From positions 1 to 39,009 of the forward strand of contig JANQMN010000131.1 of the NCBI GenBank assembly GCA_028280065.1: a stretch of DNA of 39,009 bases. Reading direction: 5' to 3'. Both the position numbers and the translations under genes were made by a program. A model generated the notes under the pieces. That model worked only from the letters and a program-made list of their open reading frames with translations. It did not search any database and was not told where the DNA came from. The stretch is from Hahella sp. (GTDB lineage: Bacteria > Pseudomonadota > Gammaproteobacteria > Pseudomonadales > Oleiphilaceae). The stretch's first letter is position 1, and every line of letters begins with the position of its first letter. Positions 25,435 to 35,291 of the stretch are shown here, in pieces.

Positions 25435-26958
25435 TTAAGGCATTATATTTATCGCTTGTTCTTCGATCCTGTCGCGCCATTCCGCCGGACCGGTTTGGTG
25501 GACCGACGTTCCGGCAGAATCGACGGCGACGGTAACCGGCATATCCTGCACATCAAACTCGTAGATTGCTTCCATACCGAGTTCGGGAAAAGCCACCACT
25601 TCGGCGTGTTTAATGGCCTTGGACACTAAATAGGCGGCGCCGCCGACCGCCATCAGGTAAACCGCCTGATGATCACGAATCGCCTCAATCGCCAGCGGCC
25701 CGCGTTCCGCCTTGCCAATCATGCCGAGCAATCCTGTTTTTTCCAACATGGTGCGGGTAAACTTATCCATTCGCGTCGCCGTGGTCGGACCGGCCGGACC
25801 GACGACTTCTTCCCTGACCGGATCAACCGGGCCGACATAATAAATAAAGCGACCGGACAAATCGACAGGCAGTTGCTCGCCCTTGGCAATCAAATCGACC
25901 ATTTTCTTATGGGCTGCGTCGCGACCAGTGAGCATCTTGCCCGACAGTAAAAGCGTATCGCCGGGTTGCCAGCCTAATACGTCTTCTTTACTGACCGTAT
26001 TCAAGTCAACACGCTTAACGCTGGCGGAGACTTCCCTGGTAATTTCAGGCCAATCCGCCAGGTCCGGTGCTGTCTGCAAAGCGGGACCCGAACCATCCAA
26101 GGTAAAGTGGGCATGACGGGTGGCGGCGCAGTTGGGGATAATCGCCACCGGCTTGTTGGCGGCATGGGTCGGATAATCCTTTACTTTCACGTCCAGCACG
26201 GTGGTCAGCCCGCCCAGCCCTTGCGCCCCGATGCCCAACTTGTTGACCTTTTCGAATAGTTCAAGACGCAGGATTTCGGCCCGTGTCGATGCACCTTTTG
26301 TCCGCAGATCATGAATATCGATGGGGTCCAGCAAGGCTTCTTTGGCAAGCTGCATGGCCTTTTCCGCCGTCCCGCCGATGCCGATTCCCAACATTCCGGG
26401 CGGACACCAGCCAGCCCCCATTTTCGGCACTTGCTCCAACACCCAATCGACCACCGAGTCCGAAGGATTCAACATGGCAAATTTGGTCTTGGCCTCGGAA
26501 CCGCCTCCTTTGGCGGCCACATGCACTTCGACCTTTGCCCCCGGCACCAGCTTCATATGAATCACCGCAGGCGTATTGTCTCCGGTATTCTTTCGGGCTC
26601 CGTCGGGATCTGCCAGGATTGAGGCGCGGAGCACATTGTCCGGGTGCTGGTAGGCCTTGCGAACCCCTGCGTTGACCATTTCCTCGACACTCAGTTCAGC
26701 ATCCCAGCGGACCTCCATCCCCACTTCGACAAATACCGTCACAATCCCGGTGTCCTGACAGATAGGCCGATGGCCTTCCGCGCACATGCGGGAATTAATC
26801 AGGATCTGCGCCAATGCGTCCTTGGCGGCAACGGACTGCTCCCGCTCGTAAGCCTCATGAACCGCCTTGATGAAATCCACGGGGTGGTAGTAGGAGATAA
26901 ACTGAAGCGCGTCAAAAACACTTTCAATAAAATCCTGTTGCCGAATGAGTGTTGCCAT
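25435..26958 (-). CDS. Class I fumarate hydratase (4Fe-4S)
   Basis: This 507-residue enzyme interconverts fumarate and malate in the TCA cycle using an oxygen-sensitive 4Fe-4S cluster. The alpha-type N-terminal part carries HRPICQDTG and the middle carries IPNCAATRHAHF, both with cluster cysteines. The C-terminal beta-type part contains YYVGPVDPVREEVVGPAGPTTATRMDKFT. The length matches the single-chain FumA/FumB type. AAGGTG lies just upstream of the ATG. It heads a minus-strand run with phhB and purU. Confidence 0.95.
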   Translation of the reverse strand: MATLIRQQDFIESVFDALQFISYYHPVDFIKAVHEAYEREQSVAAKDALAQILINSRMCAEGHRPICQDTGIVTVFVEVGMEVRWDAELSVEEMVNAGVRKAYQHPDNVLRASILADPDGARKNTGDNTPAVIHMKLVPGAKVEVHVAAKGGGSEAKTKFAMLNPSDSVVDWVLEQVPKMGAGWCPPGMLGIGIGGTAEKAMQLAKEALLDPIDIHDLRTKGASTRAEILRLELFEKVNKLGIGAQGLGGLTTVLDVKVKDYPTHAANKPVAIIPNCAATRHAHFTLDGSGPALQTAPDLADWPEITREVSASVKRVDLNTVSKEDVLGWQPGDTLLLSGKMLTGRDAAHKKMVDLIAKGEQLPVDLSGRFIYYVGPVDPVREEVVGPAGPTTATRMDKFTRTMLEKTGLLGMIGKAERGPLAIEAIRDHQAVYLMAVGGAAYLVSKAIKHAEVVAFPELGMEAIYEFDVQDMPVTVAVDSAGTSVHQTGPAEWRDRIEEQAINIMP

Positions 26959-27336
26959 TGGTGCACCTTTTTTATTTATTGACCGACGGAAGCCTTGCGG
27001 AAGAAATAGTAAGGGGCCAGATTGTAGCCTAATTTGTCCGGTTTCAGAACTGCTCCTGTATTGGAAGTCACGTTAGGCGCAGGCAAACTGATAAGAAATC
27101 TATGAATGACCGTCACAACTTCCATTTTTTGAACTAAACTACTGAAGATTCAGATAAATCGCGTAATTTTTGAGGCACAGGATAAATATTCACGTAAGTT
27201 TGTGGGTTAATTCTTTCTCGTCAGAGAAAACTGGCCTATGCTTGTTACAGTTTTGAATTAGCCGGGTGTCCGAATCGGTTGACGTCCCAAAAAACTACAC
27301 ATAAAGCAATAATAAAAGGAAAGAAGGTCCTATCTT
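26959..27336. other. Divergent promoter region between fumarase and lipase
   Basis: This 378-base stretch lies between genes transcribed away from each other and must hold promoters for both. I see no gene. It contains a 16-bp palindrome at 27214-27229 and, just before the lipase ATG, a purine-rich ribosome-binding site (AAAGGAAAGAAGG). No -35/-10 pair is clear enough to call. Confidence 0.55.
27214..27229. repeat. Palindrome upstream of the lipase gene
   Basis: TTTCTC and GAGAAA flank GTCA, giving a perfect 6-bp inverted repeat about 108 bases before the lipase start codon. It could be a regulator site or a leader hairpin. Confidence 0.35.
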
Positions 27337-30300
27337 ATGTTCAAGAAAACCTTTTTGAGTATGACAGTCGCGTCATTCCTCGCACTTTCAGGCTGCAGTG
27401 ATAACGATGGCGAACCCAATAAGGGCTCAAGAAACGAATATGTCGGTGGTGTGGCGGATGAATTTGAAGCTTTGACTGCCGACGGAAGAATATATCCGGT
27501 GTTTAATCCTGCACTGAGTCAGGTACCGGTTCCTAACGATTTCATCTTTGACAGCACTGCAGGCGACGGCACGTTTTCGGATGCTGCCCCCGGAGAAACC
27601 AATCCGGTTTTAGTCGCACTGGGTTCATTGAGCGGCGCTTCCACCGTCGCACCAATTGATATCCCTCTATCCGGCGAAGTCGATCCCGGCACAATTGACG
27701 CCCGCGCATTTATGCCTTTTGGCACTAGTATCGTGCCTAATCCGGAACAGACCGTTTTCGTCATAGAACTGGACTATGCCAGTGGTGACCCACTGCAAGG
27801 CTTGCTTGCGCAGGAAACGCCGACCATTCCGATAGCACTGGCAGCACAAAATGCGGCCAACCCCGAGAGTCCGCTGGCGCCGGCAGCCGGTTTGCAGCTT
27901 TTTCAGGAGCTAAGCAACCCTTCTTTTGAGGCAACCCAGCTTAATCTGGGCGGCGTTTGGACATTACGGATTACGCCGACCAAACCCCTGAAGCCGAAAA
28001 CCCGTTATGTGGTAATGCTCACTGACGGCATATTGGATACCCAAGGCAGACCCATTGTTCAATCACCATCTTATTACAACCTGACCAATGAAGAACTGCC
28101 TTTGGCCTCTCCCACACTTGGTGCCCTACGATCGCTGGTTAACCTGTTTTGGGAAAGCATTGGCGGCACTTATCTCGCCAATCTTACTAATGCCGGGCGT
28201 CCTGACGAGGCTGATCTGAGCGTAAACAATATTGCACTGAGCTACTCGTTTACGACCTCCGGCGATGAAAAGGTGCTGGAGTACATAGCCAATCCGACCG
28301 AATGGTTTATCGATCAACTGACCACCTTTGTCAGATTGTCGGCTGTCGGCACGGTGACTTCCGACTTAACCGGAGACGGCGCTGTCGATTACTTTGACAA
28401 CGAGTTTGCCGCAGATGCCGCCGTTGCCGGCTTCCCAAGCGATGAAATCGCTGCCGCACTCGGGCCGGTATTCGCCTTTCCGCCACCCAATGGGTGCCAG
28501 GGTTTAACTGGCGAAACAGCGATTGCCTGCCTATCGACAGTCCTTGCCACTGCGCCAAGCAGTCAGGGCGGTTTTGCCGATCTTCTACCCACACCGGAAG
28601 CTCGCAATGTCGCGGTTACCTCACGCAATACTCCGCTGGCGTTCGTATCGGCACCGGCCAGCGCCGTGCTGACTTCTGCAACTATCACGCCGCTGGTGGC
28701 TCAAGGCACCATCGATGTCCCCTACTACCTGGGCATTCCCGGTTCGGGAGACGCCATTACCGGATCATCATGGAAAGCGGATACAACATTGGCCGGGGCC
28801 ATGAATAGCGCATTTGCCAGTATCGGGCTGGCATTGCCGCAAGGAACCGGCGCATCGGATGTCGTTAACTATATCTTCCCGTTCCCGGCCCAGTCTGATG
28901 GCGACACCACGGCCGAGGGCATCAATGACCTTACGATTCCCTGGCTTGCCATTTACCCCGACGCTAACTGCCCGATGCCTTACCCAACGGTTATTTTCCA
29001 ACATGGGATCACCACGGATCGGAGTGCGGCGCTATCTGTCGGCGGCGTGATGGCGGAACGCTGTTTCGCAACTATCGCGATCGATCAGGTAGTACACGGA
29101 GTTTCTCCAGTCTCTACCGAAGAGAAGCTCGGCCTTGCGGAAACGCTGCTAGGGATCGGCCAGGAAAATGGCTTGCCACCGAATCTGGCCCCAGGTGAAG
29201 CCAACAATCAGGCGGTTGCGGACGGCACCATCACGCTTGGATTCGTCATGGCGGCAGCGATGATCGAAGATCCGGAAATCGCCCAAGGCATTATCGACGG
29301 TGTAATCTCCGGAACCGCCAGTAGTGGCGATCCCTCGCTGGATGCCGCAATCGTGGCCCTGAAGTCCTTTGAGGGGGCGGTCGCGAACTCGGGCAGCACC
29401 ATACCGGGCATTGCCAGAACCGATCACGAACGCCATTTTGGCTTTACCGCGGATGCCTCATTGAATGCGGTGCCGATGAACTTTGACGAGTCCGCCGCGT
29501 TCGGAAGTTCCGGCAGCCTCTATATCAACCTATTAGGTTTCCTCAACTCCCGCGACATCAATCGCCAAGGCGTGGTTGATCTGTTAAATCTGCGGGAAAC
29601 CCTAAGCACGATCGACCTGAATGGTGACAGCGTGCCCGATCTGGATGCAGACAATGTTTCCTTCATGGGACACTCTTTGGGTACCTACACCGGTGCGACG
29701 TTCGTGGCGATTGCCAACATGTCGCCGGTGGGCAACATCACCAGCGCTTCATTGCTGACCCCGGCAACCGGCGTTGTGCGAATGTTGGAAAACTCGCCTG
29801 CCTTCGCACCAACCGTGGTTGGCGGTTTGGCGGGCGCAGGAATCAGCCAGGGTTCTTCCAGCTATGAAGCCTTCCTGAACTTCTTCCAAGCTGCTTTGGA
29901 TGCGGTTGATCCGATCAATTTTGCCGACAATCTGAATACGTCCATCAACTTCGCCGATCATGCCTTCACGAGTCCAAGCTACTACAGCTCCTCGTACAGC
30001 CGTTTTCAAACGTCTGCAGATGACACCGGGGTGTTGATGATTGAAATCGCCGGTCGCCCTGACGCCAACGGGAACCCGCAACTCGGGTTCGCCAGCGACA
30101 ATGTCAATCCGATTGAAACCGAGACGACTCAGTTGACCACGCAATTCGGCACCGCACTGCCGACGCTATTGTCGGGTACGGAGAAGTTAGCCGAAAACAT
30201 GGGTGCCGTGGACGTAATGGCATCGGCCCCGGTGGACTTGGCCTCACCTGATACAATTCTGAGTCGCTTAAGCTTCGGTTCACATGGCATGTATGTCCTG

Positions 30301-30627
30301 CCTATTCTGCAAAGCGGAGAAGAACAGCTCTATGGTGACGGTGCAGCGGCAGAAGAAACAAGGCGCACCGTAGCCTTTATCGAAGGATTAACCCAGTCCA
30401 TTGCGTTCTTCAGCGCGGGCGGTGAGCTGGCTGACGGTGCGCAACTGGGTGGCGCCATCCCGGACAGTGTCGATACCGGATTGGACGCGGCAGCGGCCTC
30501 GGCAGGCGTGCCTAGAGATCTGATATGCGCCTCCATCGGCATCGGTGGATCAGATGCAAATCCATGTTCGACGCTGGAAGCTGAAGCGCAATTCAATGCG
30601 CGGACTAACCAACAGTTGAATCTATAA
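27337..30627 (+). CDS. VolA/Pla-1-like outer-membrane lipase lipoprotein
   Basis: This 1096-residue lipoprotein has a lipobox ALSGC with the lipidated Cys at residue 20; the next residue is Ser, so sorting to the outer membrane is expected. An N-terminal domain (FNPALSQVPVPNDFIFD to about residue 330) matches the bacterial virulence-factor lipase N-terminal type. The alpha/beta-hydrolase core has YPTVIFQHGITTDR (oxyanion region) and the nucleophile elbow GHSLG with S780. Two calcium-loop-like stretches occur, DLTGDGAVDYFDNEF and DLNGDSVPDLDADN. VolA is a surface lysophospholipase used by Vibrio to feed on lecithin-derived lipids. At 1096 residues it is longer than the roughly 800 I recall for that family, with extra sequence between about 600 and 700. 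It stands alone with its own terminator. Confidence 0.85.
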   Translation: MFKKTFLSMTVASFLALSGCSDNDGEPNKGSRNEYVGGVADEFEALTADGRIYPVFNPALSQVPVPNDFIFDSTAGDGTFSDAAPGETNPVLVALGSLSGASTVAPIDIPLSGEVDPGTIDARAFMPFGTSIVPNPEQTVFVIELDYASGDPLQGLLAQETPTIPIALAAQNAANPESPLAPAAGLQLFQELSNPSFEATQLNLGGVWTLRITPTKPLKPKTRYVVMLTDGILDTQGRPIVQSPSYYNLTNEELPLASPTLGALRSLVNLFWESIGGTYLANLTNAGRPDEADLSVNNIALSYSFTTSGDEKVLEYIANPTEWFIDQLTTFVRLSAVGTVTSDLTGDGAVDYFDNEFAADAAVAGFPSDEIAAALGPVFAFPPPNGCQGLTGETAIACLSTVLATAPSSQGGFADLLPTPEARNVAVTSRNTPLAFVSAPASAVLTSATITPLVAQGTIDVPYYLGIPGSGDAITGSSWKADTTLAGAMNSAFASIGLALPQGTGASDVVNYIFPFPAQSDGDTTAEGINDLTIPWLAIYPDANCPMPYPTVIFQHGITTDRSAALSVGGVMAERCFATIAIDQVVHGVSPVSTEEKLGLAETLLGIGQENGLPPNLAPGEANNQAVADGTITLGFVMAAAMIEDPEIAQGIIDGVISGTASSGDPSLDAAIVALKSFEGAVANSGSTIPGIARTDHERHFGFTADASLNAVPMNFDESAAFGSSGSLYINLLGFLNSRDINRQGVVDLLNLRETLSTIDLNGDSVPDLDADNVSFMGHSLGTYTGATFVAIANMSPVGNITSASLLTPATGVVRMLENSPAFAPTVVGGLAGAGISQGSSSYEAFLNFFQAALDAVDPINFADNLNTSINFADHAFTSPSYYSSSYSRFQTSADDTGVLMIEIAGRPDANGNPQLGFASDNVNPIETETTQLTTQFGTALPTLLSGTEKLAENMGAVDVMASAPVDLASPDTILSRLSFGSHGMYVLPILQSGEEQLYGDGAAAEETRRTVAFIEGLTQSIAFFSAGGELADGAQLGGAIPDSVDTGLDAAAASAGVPRDLICASIGIGGSDANPCSTLEAEAQFNARTNQQLNL

Positions 30628-30642
30628 AAACGATCTTGTGTT

Positions 30643-30669
30643 AAAAAAACCCGCTACGGCGGGTTTTTT
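30643..30669 (+). terminator. Strong terminator after the lipase gene
   Basis: CCCGC (30650-30654) pairs with GCGGG (30659-30663) around TACG. Seven A precede the stem and six T follow, so it can work in both directions. It starts 15 bases past the lipase stop codon. Confidence 0.92.
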
Positions 30670-30706
30670 ATTGCCTGGCGATTAAAAAGCATTTAGAAAT
30701 CCTGCA

Positions 30707-30734
30707 TTTACCCACATAAGCACCTTGCTATACT
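30707..30734 (+). promoter_or_regulatory. Extended -10 promoter candidate for the DUF1631-like gene
   Basis: TGCTATACT (30726-30734) is an extended -10 element (TGnTATAAT-like). TTTACC lies 16 bases upstream at 30707-30712 as a weak -35. Placed after the terminator at 30643-30669 and before the gene at 30814, it is a sensible start site. Confidence 0.5.
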
Positions 30735-30813
30735 GTAATTTAACAGGTATCACGCTTTGCCAGTTTTACAACCTTTTGATTAATTGAAGCGACCGTCTTA
30801 TTATGCCGGGCCA

Positions 30814-33117
30814 ATGAGCAAAAACCAGAATCCAGATAATGCATCATCCAAAGTGATGCAAGAAGTGATAGCACTCTTTATTGACGGCATAAAATCCCGT
30901 TTTACCAAGGCACTGGATGCATTGGAGCCGCAGTTATTCAACGAAGCCCGCTGTTCCAGCGATATGCGGATCAAGGAAGACTGCATCCTGGCAATTGAAA
31001 CGCTAACGGCGAAACGGAAGGCAATTTCGGACGAGTTTCTTAGCCTGCTGGAGAACGGTTGCAACAGCTTTCGTCCGACCAATCTGCAAGCAACGCAAAG
31101 TAAACCTGCACCCGTAACCAGCTTGGATCTCTCCCACCTAAGCCTGGTCGACGATGACACCCTGCAAGAGCGGATTGATATTCAAACGGTAGTAGCCGAA
31201 TCACAACGAAGTTGCGAACACTTATTGATCCCGATTGCCAGCGGTTTTGCCAGAATCTTCTCTGTTCCCGAGGTCGACAAATTCGCCCACCCATTGGCTC
31301 CGTCCCGCCTTGGCGACTGGCTACAGAGCACGCTGCATGAAGGCCGATTTGCCACCGTGGCGCGCAGCGTCATTTATCAAACATTCAAAGAAGAGCTCTT
31401 TGACACCCTCGCGCCTTTATACAAAGAAATCATCGATCTGTTTCAGGCATATAGCATTGAACTGGCGATGCAGCGTTCAAAAACCAACTCCTATAACATT
31501 AAAACCCTGAGCTCACACCCCGTTGATCTGGGATTCGTTTCCACCGCGCCGGAAGCAAAGTATCGCCGGCGCGGTCTTGACGAGCAAGTGGAAACCGAAA
31601 GCACGGGCGAATCCTTGGCGGATGAGGATTCCATTCCGCAACTGGAGGAGGAAATCTCGGTTGGTGCCAAGCAGTCCGGCCCCCTTAATCTTGCCGACTG
31701 GCTCGAAAACAACCAGGTTCCCCATCGGGTGCGATTCGATGAGGGAATTGTCTCCGAGATTGACGCCAGCTTTGCGCTTTCCGAAATTCAGGCAGATGAT
31801 GACCGGACCCTTATTTCGGTATCGGCCAAACAGTTGAACCAAGTGCTGGCCGCCATCCAATTGGAGATGCTGAGAGACGAGACCGACTGGGTAACAAAAC
31901 TACGCCAATACCTGGCAAGCCGCACGAACGAACATGAACTATGGGTGATTAATCCTCAACATGAGAACATCATGCGCTTGGTAAATCATGCGCTGAATCT
32001 CATCTGTGAGATGTTTCATCCTTCGGTAGCGCGATATTTGAACTCCCTGCGCGTGGCATTTACCCGCATGGCCATCACGGATGCCGGTTTTCTCAACAAT
32101 GTTATGCACCCAGCAAAGTCTCTCTTTGACGGATTGACATACCTGTGTTACGGCCTGAACCCGATGGACAAACGCATCATCAAGCACCTGTTTCGGACTG
32201 TTCGAGAGATCTACGAAGCCGGTGCCGGAGAAGGGCCTGGACTGGAGAAAATCCGCTATGAACTGCTTGCCTTTATCGAAGTGGAGCAACACACCTCGCT
32301 AACCGAGGAAAAAGCCACGCTGCAAACGCTTTACAAACAGCAGCAACGGTTTCTGGCGTTCAAAACCGCTGATGCGTTTATTCAGACGCGCTATAAAACG
32401 CTTGCACACTTATTGACCTTTCATAAGCTACTGCACTCCGCCCTACGCCATATCTTGGCGGAAAGCTATTTAAACGGCGGTGCCGGAAGCGAAGATTGGC
32501 GATTGACTACAAAGGTTTTCTACGCCCTGATGTTTGCTACCCAAGCGGCGGCAACAGAAGACAACAAGCACAAAATTCTGAGCGGCCTTCCCAAATTGCT
32601 CGGCAAATTGAGTGAATTCTGCAAGAAACACCGCATTCCTTTGGATGTTCAATCCTTAATCATCAAGCAATTGAACGAAATCCAAACCCTGATCGTCGCG
32701 GGGAAAGACGGCTCCAGCCTTCGGGATGAAGACTTATCCGAAACAAATACAATCCAATATCTGCTCGACAAAATCAAAGCGGAAACCAAAGAAAGTTATC
32801 GGCAGAAGCAAATCATCGGTCATGAGCACAGTACGCCGGCACCCTTTACACCAAACGCCGAAGCTAAATTGCTTGAACCCGGCCAGCTGGTCGCATACAT
32901 CGTCGATGAGCAGATATTAATGTGCAAATATGTGTATCACTTTGAGCCTTTGGACAAACGGGTATTTGTAAATTGGGAAGGACAAAAGCTTTTTGAAAGG
33001 GAAACCCATTTAGTGAAACAGGATCTCGCAAAAGGCTATGCAAAACCCCTGGGCTTGCCTGTTCCCATTGAAAGTGCGCTTCGCTATGTTATCAAACAGG
33101 CAACGGCAGATAACTGA
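30814..33117 (+). CDS. DUF1631-like protein
   Basis: This cytoplasmic protein of 767 residues has no signal peptide or membrane helix and is mostly alpha-helical. Segments such as HPLAPSRLGDWLQSTLHEGRF and VNHALNLICEMFHPSVARYLNSLRVA, and a C-terminal beta-rich part (LEPGQLVAYIVDEQILMCKYVYHFEPLDKRVFVNWEGQKLFER), resemble the DUF1631 family, about 750 residues, common in Pseudomonas and relatives. Function is unknown; I do not assign one. The first ATG is at 30814; the frame is open from a TTG at 30784. The ribosome-binding site is weak for both. It converges with the gene at 33127, with nine bases between stop codons. Confidence 0.65.
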   Translation: MSKNQNPDNASSKVMQEVIALFIDGIKSRFTKALDALEPQLFNEARCSSDMRIKEDCILAIETLTAKRKAISDEFLSLLENGCNSFRPTNLQATQSKPAPVTSLDLSHLSLVDDDTLQERIDIQTVVAESQRSCEHLLIPIASGFARIFSVPEVDKFAHPLAPSRLGDWLQSTLHEGRFATVARSVIYQTFKEELFDTLAPLYKEIIDLFQAYSIELAMQRSKTNSYNIKTLSSHPVDLGFVSTAPEAKYRRRGLDEQVETESTGESLADEDSIPQLEEEISVGAKQSGPLNLADWLENNQVPHRVRFDEGIVSEIDASFALSEIQADDDRTLISVSAKQLNQVLAAIQLEMLRDETDWVTKLRQYLASRTNEHELWVINPQHENIMRLVNHALNLICEMFHPSVARYLNSLRVAFTRMAITDAGFLNNVMHPAKSLFDGLTYLCYGLNPMDKRIIKHLFRTVREIYEAGAGEGPGLEKIRYELLAFIEVEQHTSLTEEKATLQTLYKQQQRFLAFKTADAFIQTRYKTLAHLLTFHKLLHSALRHILAESYLNGGAGSEDWRLTTKVFYALMFATQAAATEDNKHKILSGLPKLLGKLSEFCKKHRIPLDVQSLIIKQLNEIQTLIVAGKDGSSLRDEDLSETNTIQYLLDKIKAETKESYRQKQIIGHEHSTPAPFTPNAEAKLLEPGQLVAYIVDEQILMCKYVYHFEPLDKRVFVNWEGQKLFERETHLVKQDLAKGYAKPLGLPVPIESALRYVIKQATADN

Positions 33118-33126
33118 CAACGGCGA

Positions 33127-33894
33127 TTAGCGGGAGAAATCGCTGCTCCCCACATACCTTTCATAGATTTCCGCTATCCTGCCAACGCTTTGCAATTCCG
33201 CAAAGCGTTGATTAAAGATATCTCTTACCGCTCTATCCTGAAAAATGAATCCGCAGCGGTTTTGTCCAAAGAGCGCAAAACTATCAACAGCTTGTTGGGT
33301 GTTAATCTTGCCTTCGGCTCCCACTTTCTTACGAAAATATTTGAAGATTTCCTTATCCAGTTGAATCACGTCCAAGCGCTTCGCAAACAGCATCTTAATT
33401 TGCAGTTCCTGGTTGGAGTGTTCCGAATAGGTCGGGTTGGCCGCAACCATTTCCGCATATTCCGCCCCGAGGACATATTTTGCTCCTTGCCAGGCAAGAA
33501 CACTATGCTGCCGCAGATCGCTGATTCTGGTAAATTTGAAGCCGTTATCTTTTAACGAATAAGCATAGTTTTCATAGGCATAAACAATATCAGACAGGTA
33601 TCCTTCAAGCTTTTCCCGAGCGATCACCTGTTGATTCATATCGATAGTGATGTCGACTTTTCCGGACCGAAAGGAAAAGATTCGGCGTGCATAGGGATCA
33701 TATTGCGGCAGGATTTTGTAACCCTCCGACTCCAGCGTTTCTTTTAAAATATCTACCAGAATCCCGCGTCCGGCATCCGGTATTACCCAGGGTGGCAGCG
33801 CATTACCAAAAGATATGCGCAACGACTCTGCGGCTTGGCTGCCTAAACTGCTTCCTATCAGGCATAAACAAAATAAAAGAACGCGACACGACAA
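33127..33894 (-). CDS. Periplasmic solute-binding protein, amino-acid type (SBP_bac_3-like)
   Basis: This 255-residue protein has a signal peptide (about residues 1-22, ending SQAA) and a mature part ESLRISFGNALPPWVIPDAGRGILVDILKETLESEGYKI, the usual opening of family 3 solute-binding proteins. No permease genes flank it. Such stand-alone proteins in marine gammaproteobacteria are often of unknown ligand. The start is a TTG at 33894: GGAGG (33908-33904) lies nine bases upstream. An ATG closer to GGAGG is in a different frame. Function beyond ligand binding is not assigned. Confidence 0.75.
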   Translation of the reverse strand: MSCRVLLFCLCLIGSSLGSQAAESLRISFGNALPPWVIPDAGRGILVDILKETLESEGYKILPQYDPYARRIFSFRSGKVDITIDMNQQVIAREKLEGYLSDIVYAYENYAYSLKDNGFKFTRISDLRQHSVLAWQGAKYVLGAEYAEMVAANPTYSEHSNQELQIKMLFAKRLDVIQLDKEIFKYFRKKVGAEGKINTQQAVDSFALFGQNRCGFIFQDRAVRDIFNQRFAELQSVGRIAEIYERYVGSSDFSR

Positions 33895-33903
33895 CGGGCA
33901 TTG

Positions 33904-33908
33904 CCTCC
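33904..33908 (-). promoter_or_regulatory. Ribosome-binding site setting a TTG start
   Basis: GGAGG on the minus strand is nine bases before TTG at 33894-33892, ideal spacing. The intervening ATG is two bases from GGAGG and out of frame, so TTG is the better start. Confidence 0.6.
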
Positions 33909-34011
33909 GAATTTCAAGGGATAACCCAGTACCCCCTGTTCGTCCCTAAGTATAGCCGTTCAGAAAAACGCGAACCCGAGAAAAAATTTTATTGAAGAAG
34001 AAGTCAAGGAA

Positions 34012-34029
34012 GCCGCCTTTGCAGGCGGC
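34012..34029 (-). terminator. Terminator candidate after argG
   Basis: GCCGCC (34012-34017) pairs with GGCGGC (34024-34029) around a 6-base loop. On the minus strand TTCCTTGACTTCTTCTTC follows, T-rich but broken. It lies 25 bases past the argG stop. Confidence 0.6.
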
Positions 34030-34053
34030 CGGGGAATAGAAGTAGTACCGATC

Positions 34054-35268
34054 CTACTTCATGCTTCGCCCTTTGTCCGCGGCAATTCTCAACCGCAAGG
34101 CATTGAGCTTGATGAAGCCTTCGGCGTCTCTTTGGTTATAAACACCACCATCGTCTTCAAACGTAGCGATACCTTCGTCAAACAGGCTCTGATCCGATTT
34201 TCGTCCGGTCACGGTAACATTACCCTTATACAGTTTGACACGCACAACGCCGTTAACCGGCTCTTGGGATTCATCAATCAACTTTTGCAATGCCAGACGC
34301 TCCGGCGACCACCAATAGCCATTGTAAATCAGCTCCGCATATTTCGGCATCAGGCTGTCTTTAAGGTGTGCCAATTCCTTGTCGAGAGTCAGTGACTCGA
34401 TTGCCCGATGGGCACGCAGCATAACCGTCCCGCCGGGAGTTTCATAACATCCTCTGGATTTCATGCCGACATAACGGTTTTCGACAATATCAAGCCGCCC
34501 TACGCCGTTTTCGCCGGCGATCTTGTTCAAAGTTGCCAGTACTAAGTGTGGAGCCATAGCTTCGCCGTTGATAGCGACGATATCCCCTTTTGCATAGGTA
34601 AGCTCAAGATTGGTAGGCTGGTCTGGAGCAGACTCCGGCGCCACCGACCAGCGCCACATATCCTCTTCCGGTTCTGCCCAAGGATCTTCCAGGATGCCGC
34701 CTTCATAGGAAATATGGAGCAGATTGGCATCCATCGAATATGGAGATTTGCCTTTTTTCTTTTCGACCGGAATGCCGTGCCTGTCACAATAGGCCAACAG
34801 TGTTTCCCGGGATGACAGGTCCCACTCACGCCAGGGCGCGATTACCTTAATACCGGGTTTCAATGCATAGGCGCCCAACTCAAAACGCACCTGGTCATTC
34901 CCTTTGCCAGTCGCTCCATGGGAAATCGCGTCTGCTCCCGTGGCATTGGCAATTTCAATCAGGCGTTTTGCAATGAGCGGTCTGGCAATAGAGGTGCCGA
35001 GCAAATATTCCCCTTCATAGACGGTATTTGCCCGGAAAATGGGGAACACAAAATCGCGGACAAATTCTTCCTGCAAATCGTCAATGAAAATTTCTTCAAC
35101 TCCCAGCGCTTCGGCTTTTGCCCTGGCCGGCTCAACTTCCTCTCCCTGCCCGATATCAGCCGTAAAAGTCACCACTTCGCACTGGTAAGTTTCCTGCAAC
35201 CACTTCACGATGACCGAGGTATCCAGGCCACCGGAATAGGCTAAAACCACCTTTTTTATTTCTGACAT
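34054..35268 (-). CDS. argG: Argininosuccinate synthase
   Basis: This 404-residue enzyme joins citrulline and aspartate with ATP in arginine synthesis. The PP-loop motif AYSGGLDTS is at residues 10-18. The citrulline and aspartate-binding segments [17 protein letters not shown] and [22 protein letters not shown] are intact. The length is that of the common bacterial type. GGGAG precedes the ATG. A hairpin lies in its leader and a palindromic element lies further upstream. The order argG, motY, pyrC, rnt is the one I recall from Pseudomonas. Confidence 0.97.
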   Translation of the reverse strand: MSEIKKVVLAYSGGLDTSVIVKWLQETYQCEVVTFTADIGQGEEVEPARAKAEALGVEEIFIDDLQEEFVRDFVFPIFRANTVYEGEYLLGTSIARPLIAKRLIEIANATGADAISHGATGKGNDQVRFELGAYALKPGIKVIAPWREWDLSSRETLLAYCDRHGIPVEKKKGKSPYSMDANLLHISYEGGILEDPWAEPEEDMWRWSVAPESAPDQPTNLELTYAKGDIVAINGEAMAPHLVLATLNKIAGENGVGRLDIVENRYVGMKSRGCYETPGGTVMLRAHRAIESLTLDKELAHLKDSLMPKYAELIYNGYWWSPERLALQKLIDESQEPVNGVVRVKLYKGNVTVTGRKSDQSLFDEGIATFEDDGGVYNQRDAEGFIKLNALRLRIAADKGRSMK

Positions 35269-35291
35269 TTGGTAGGCTCCCTTAAATCACA

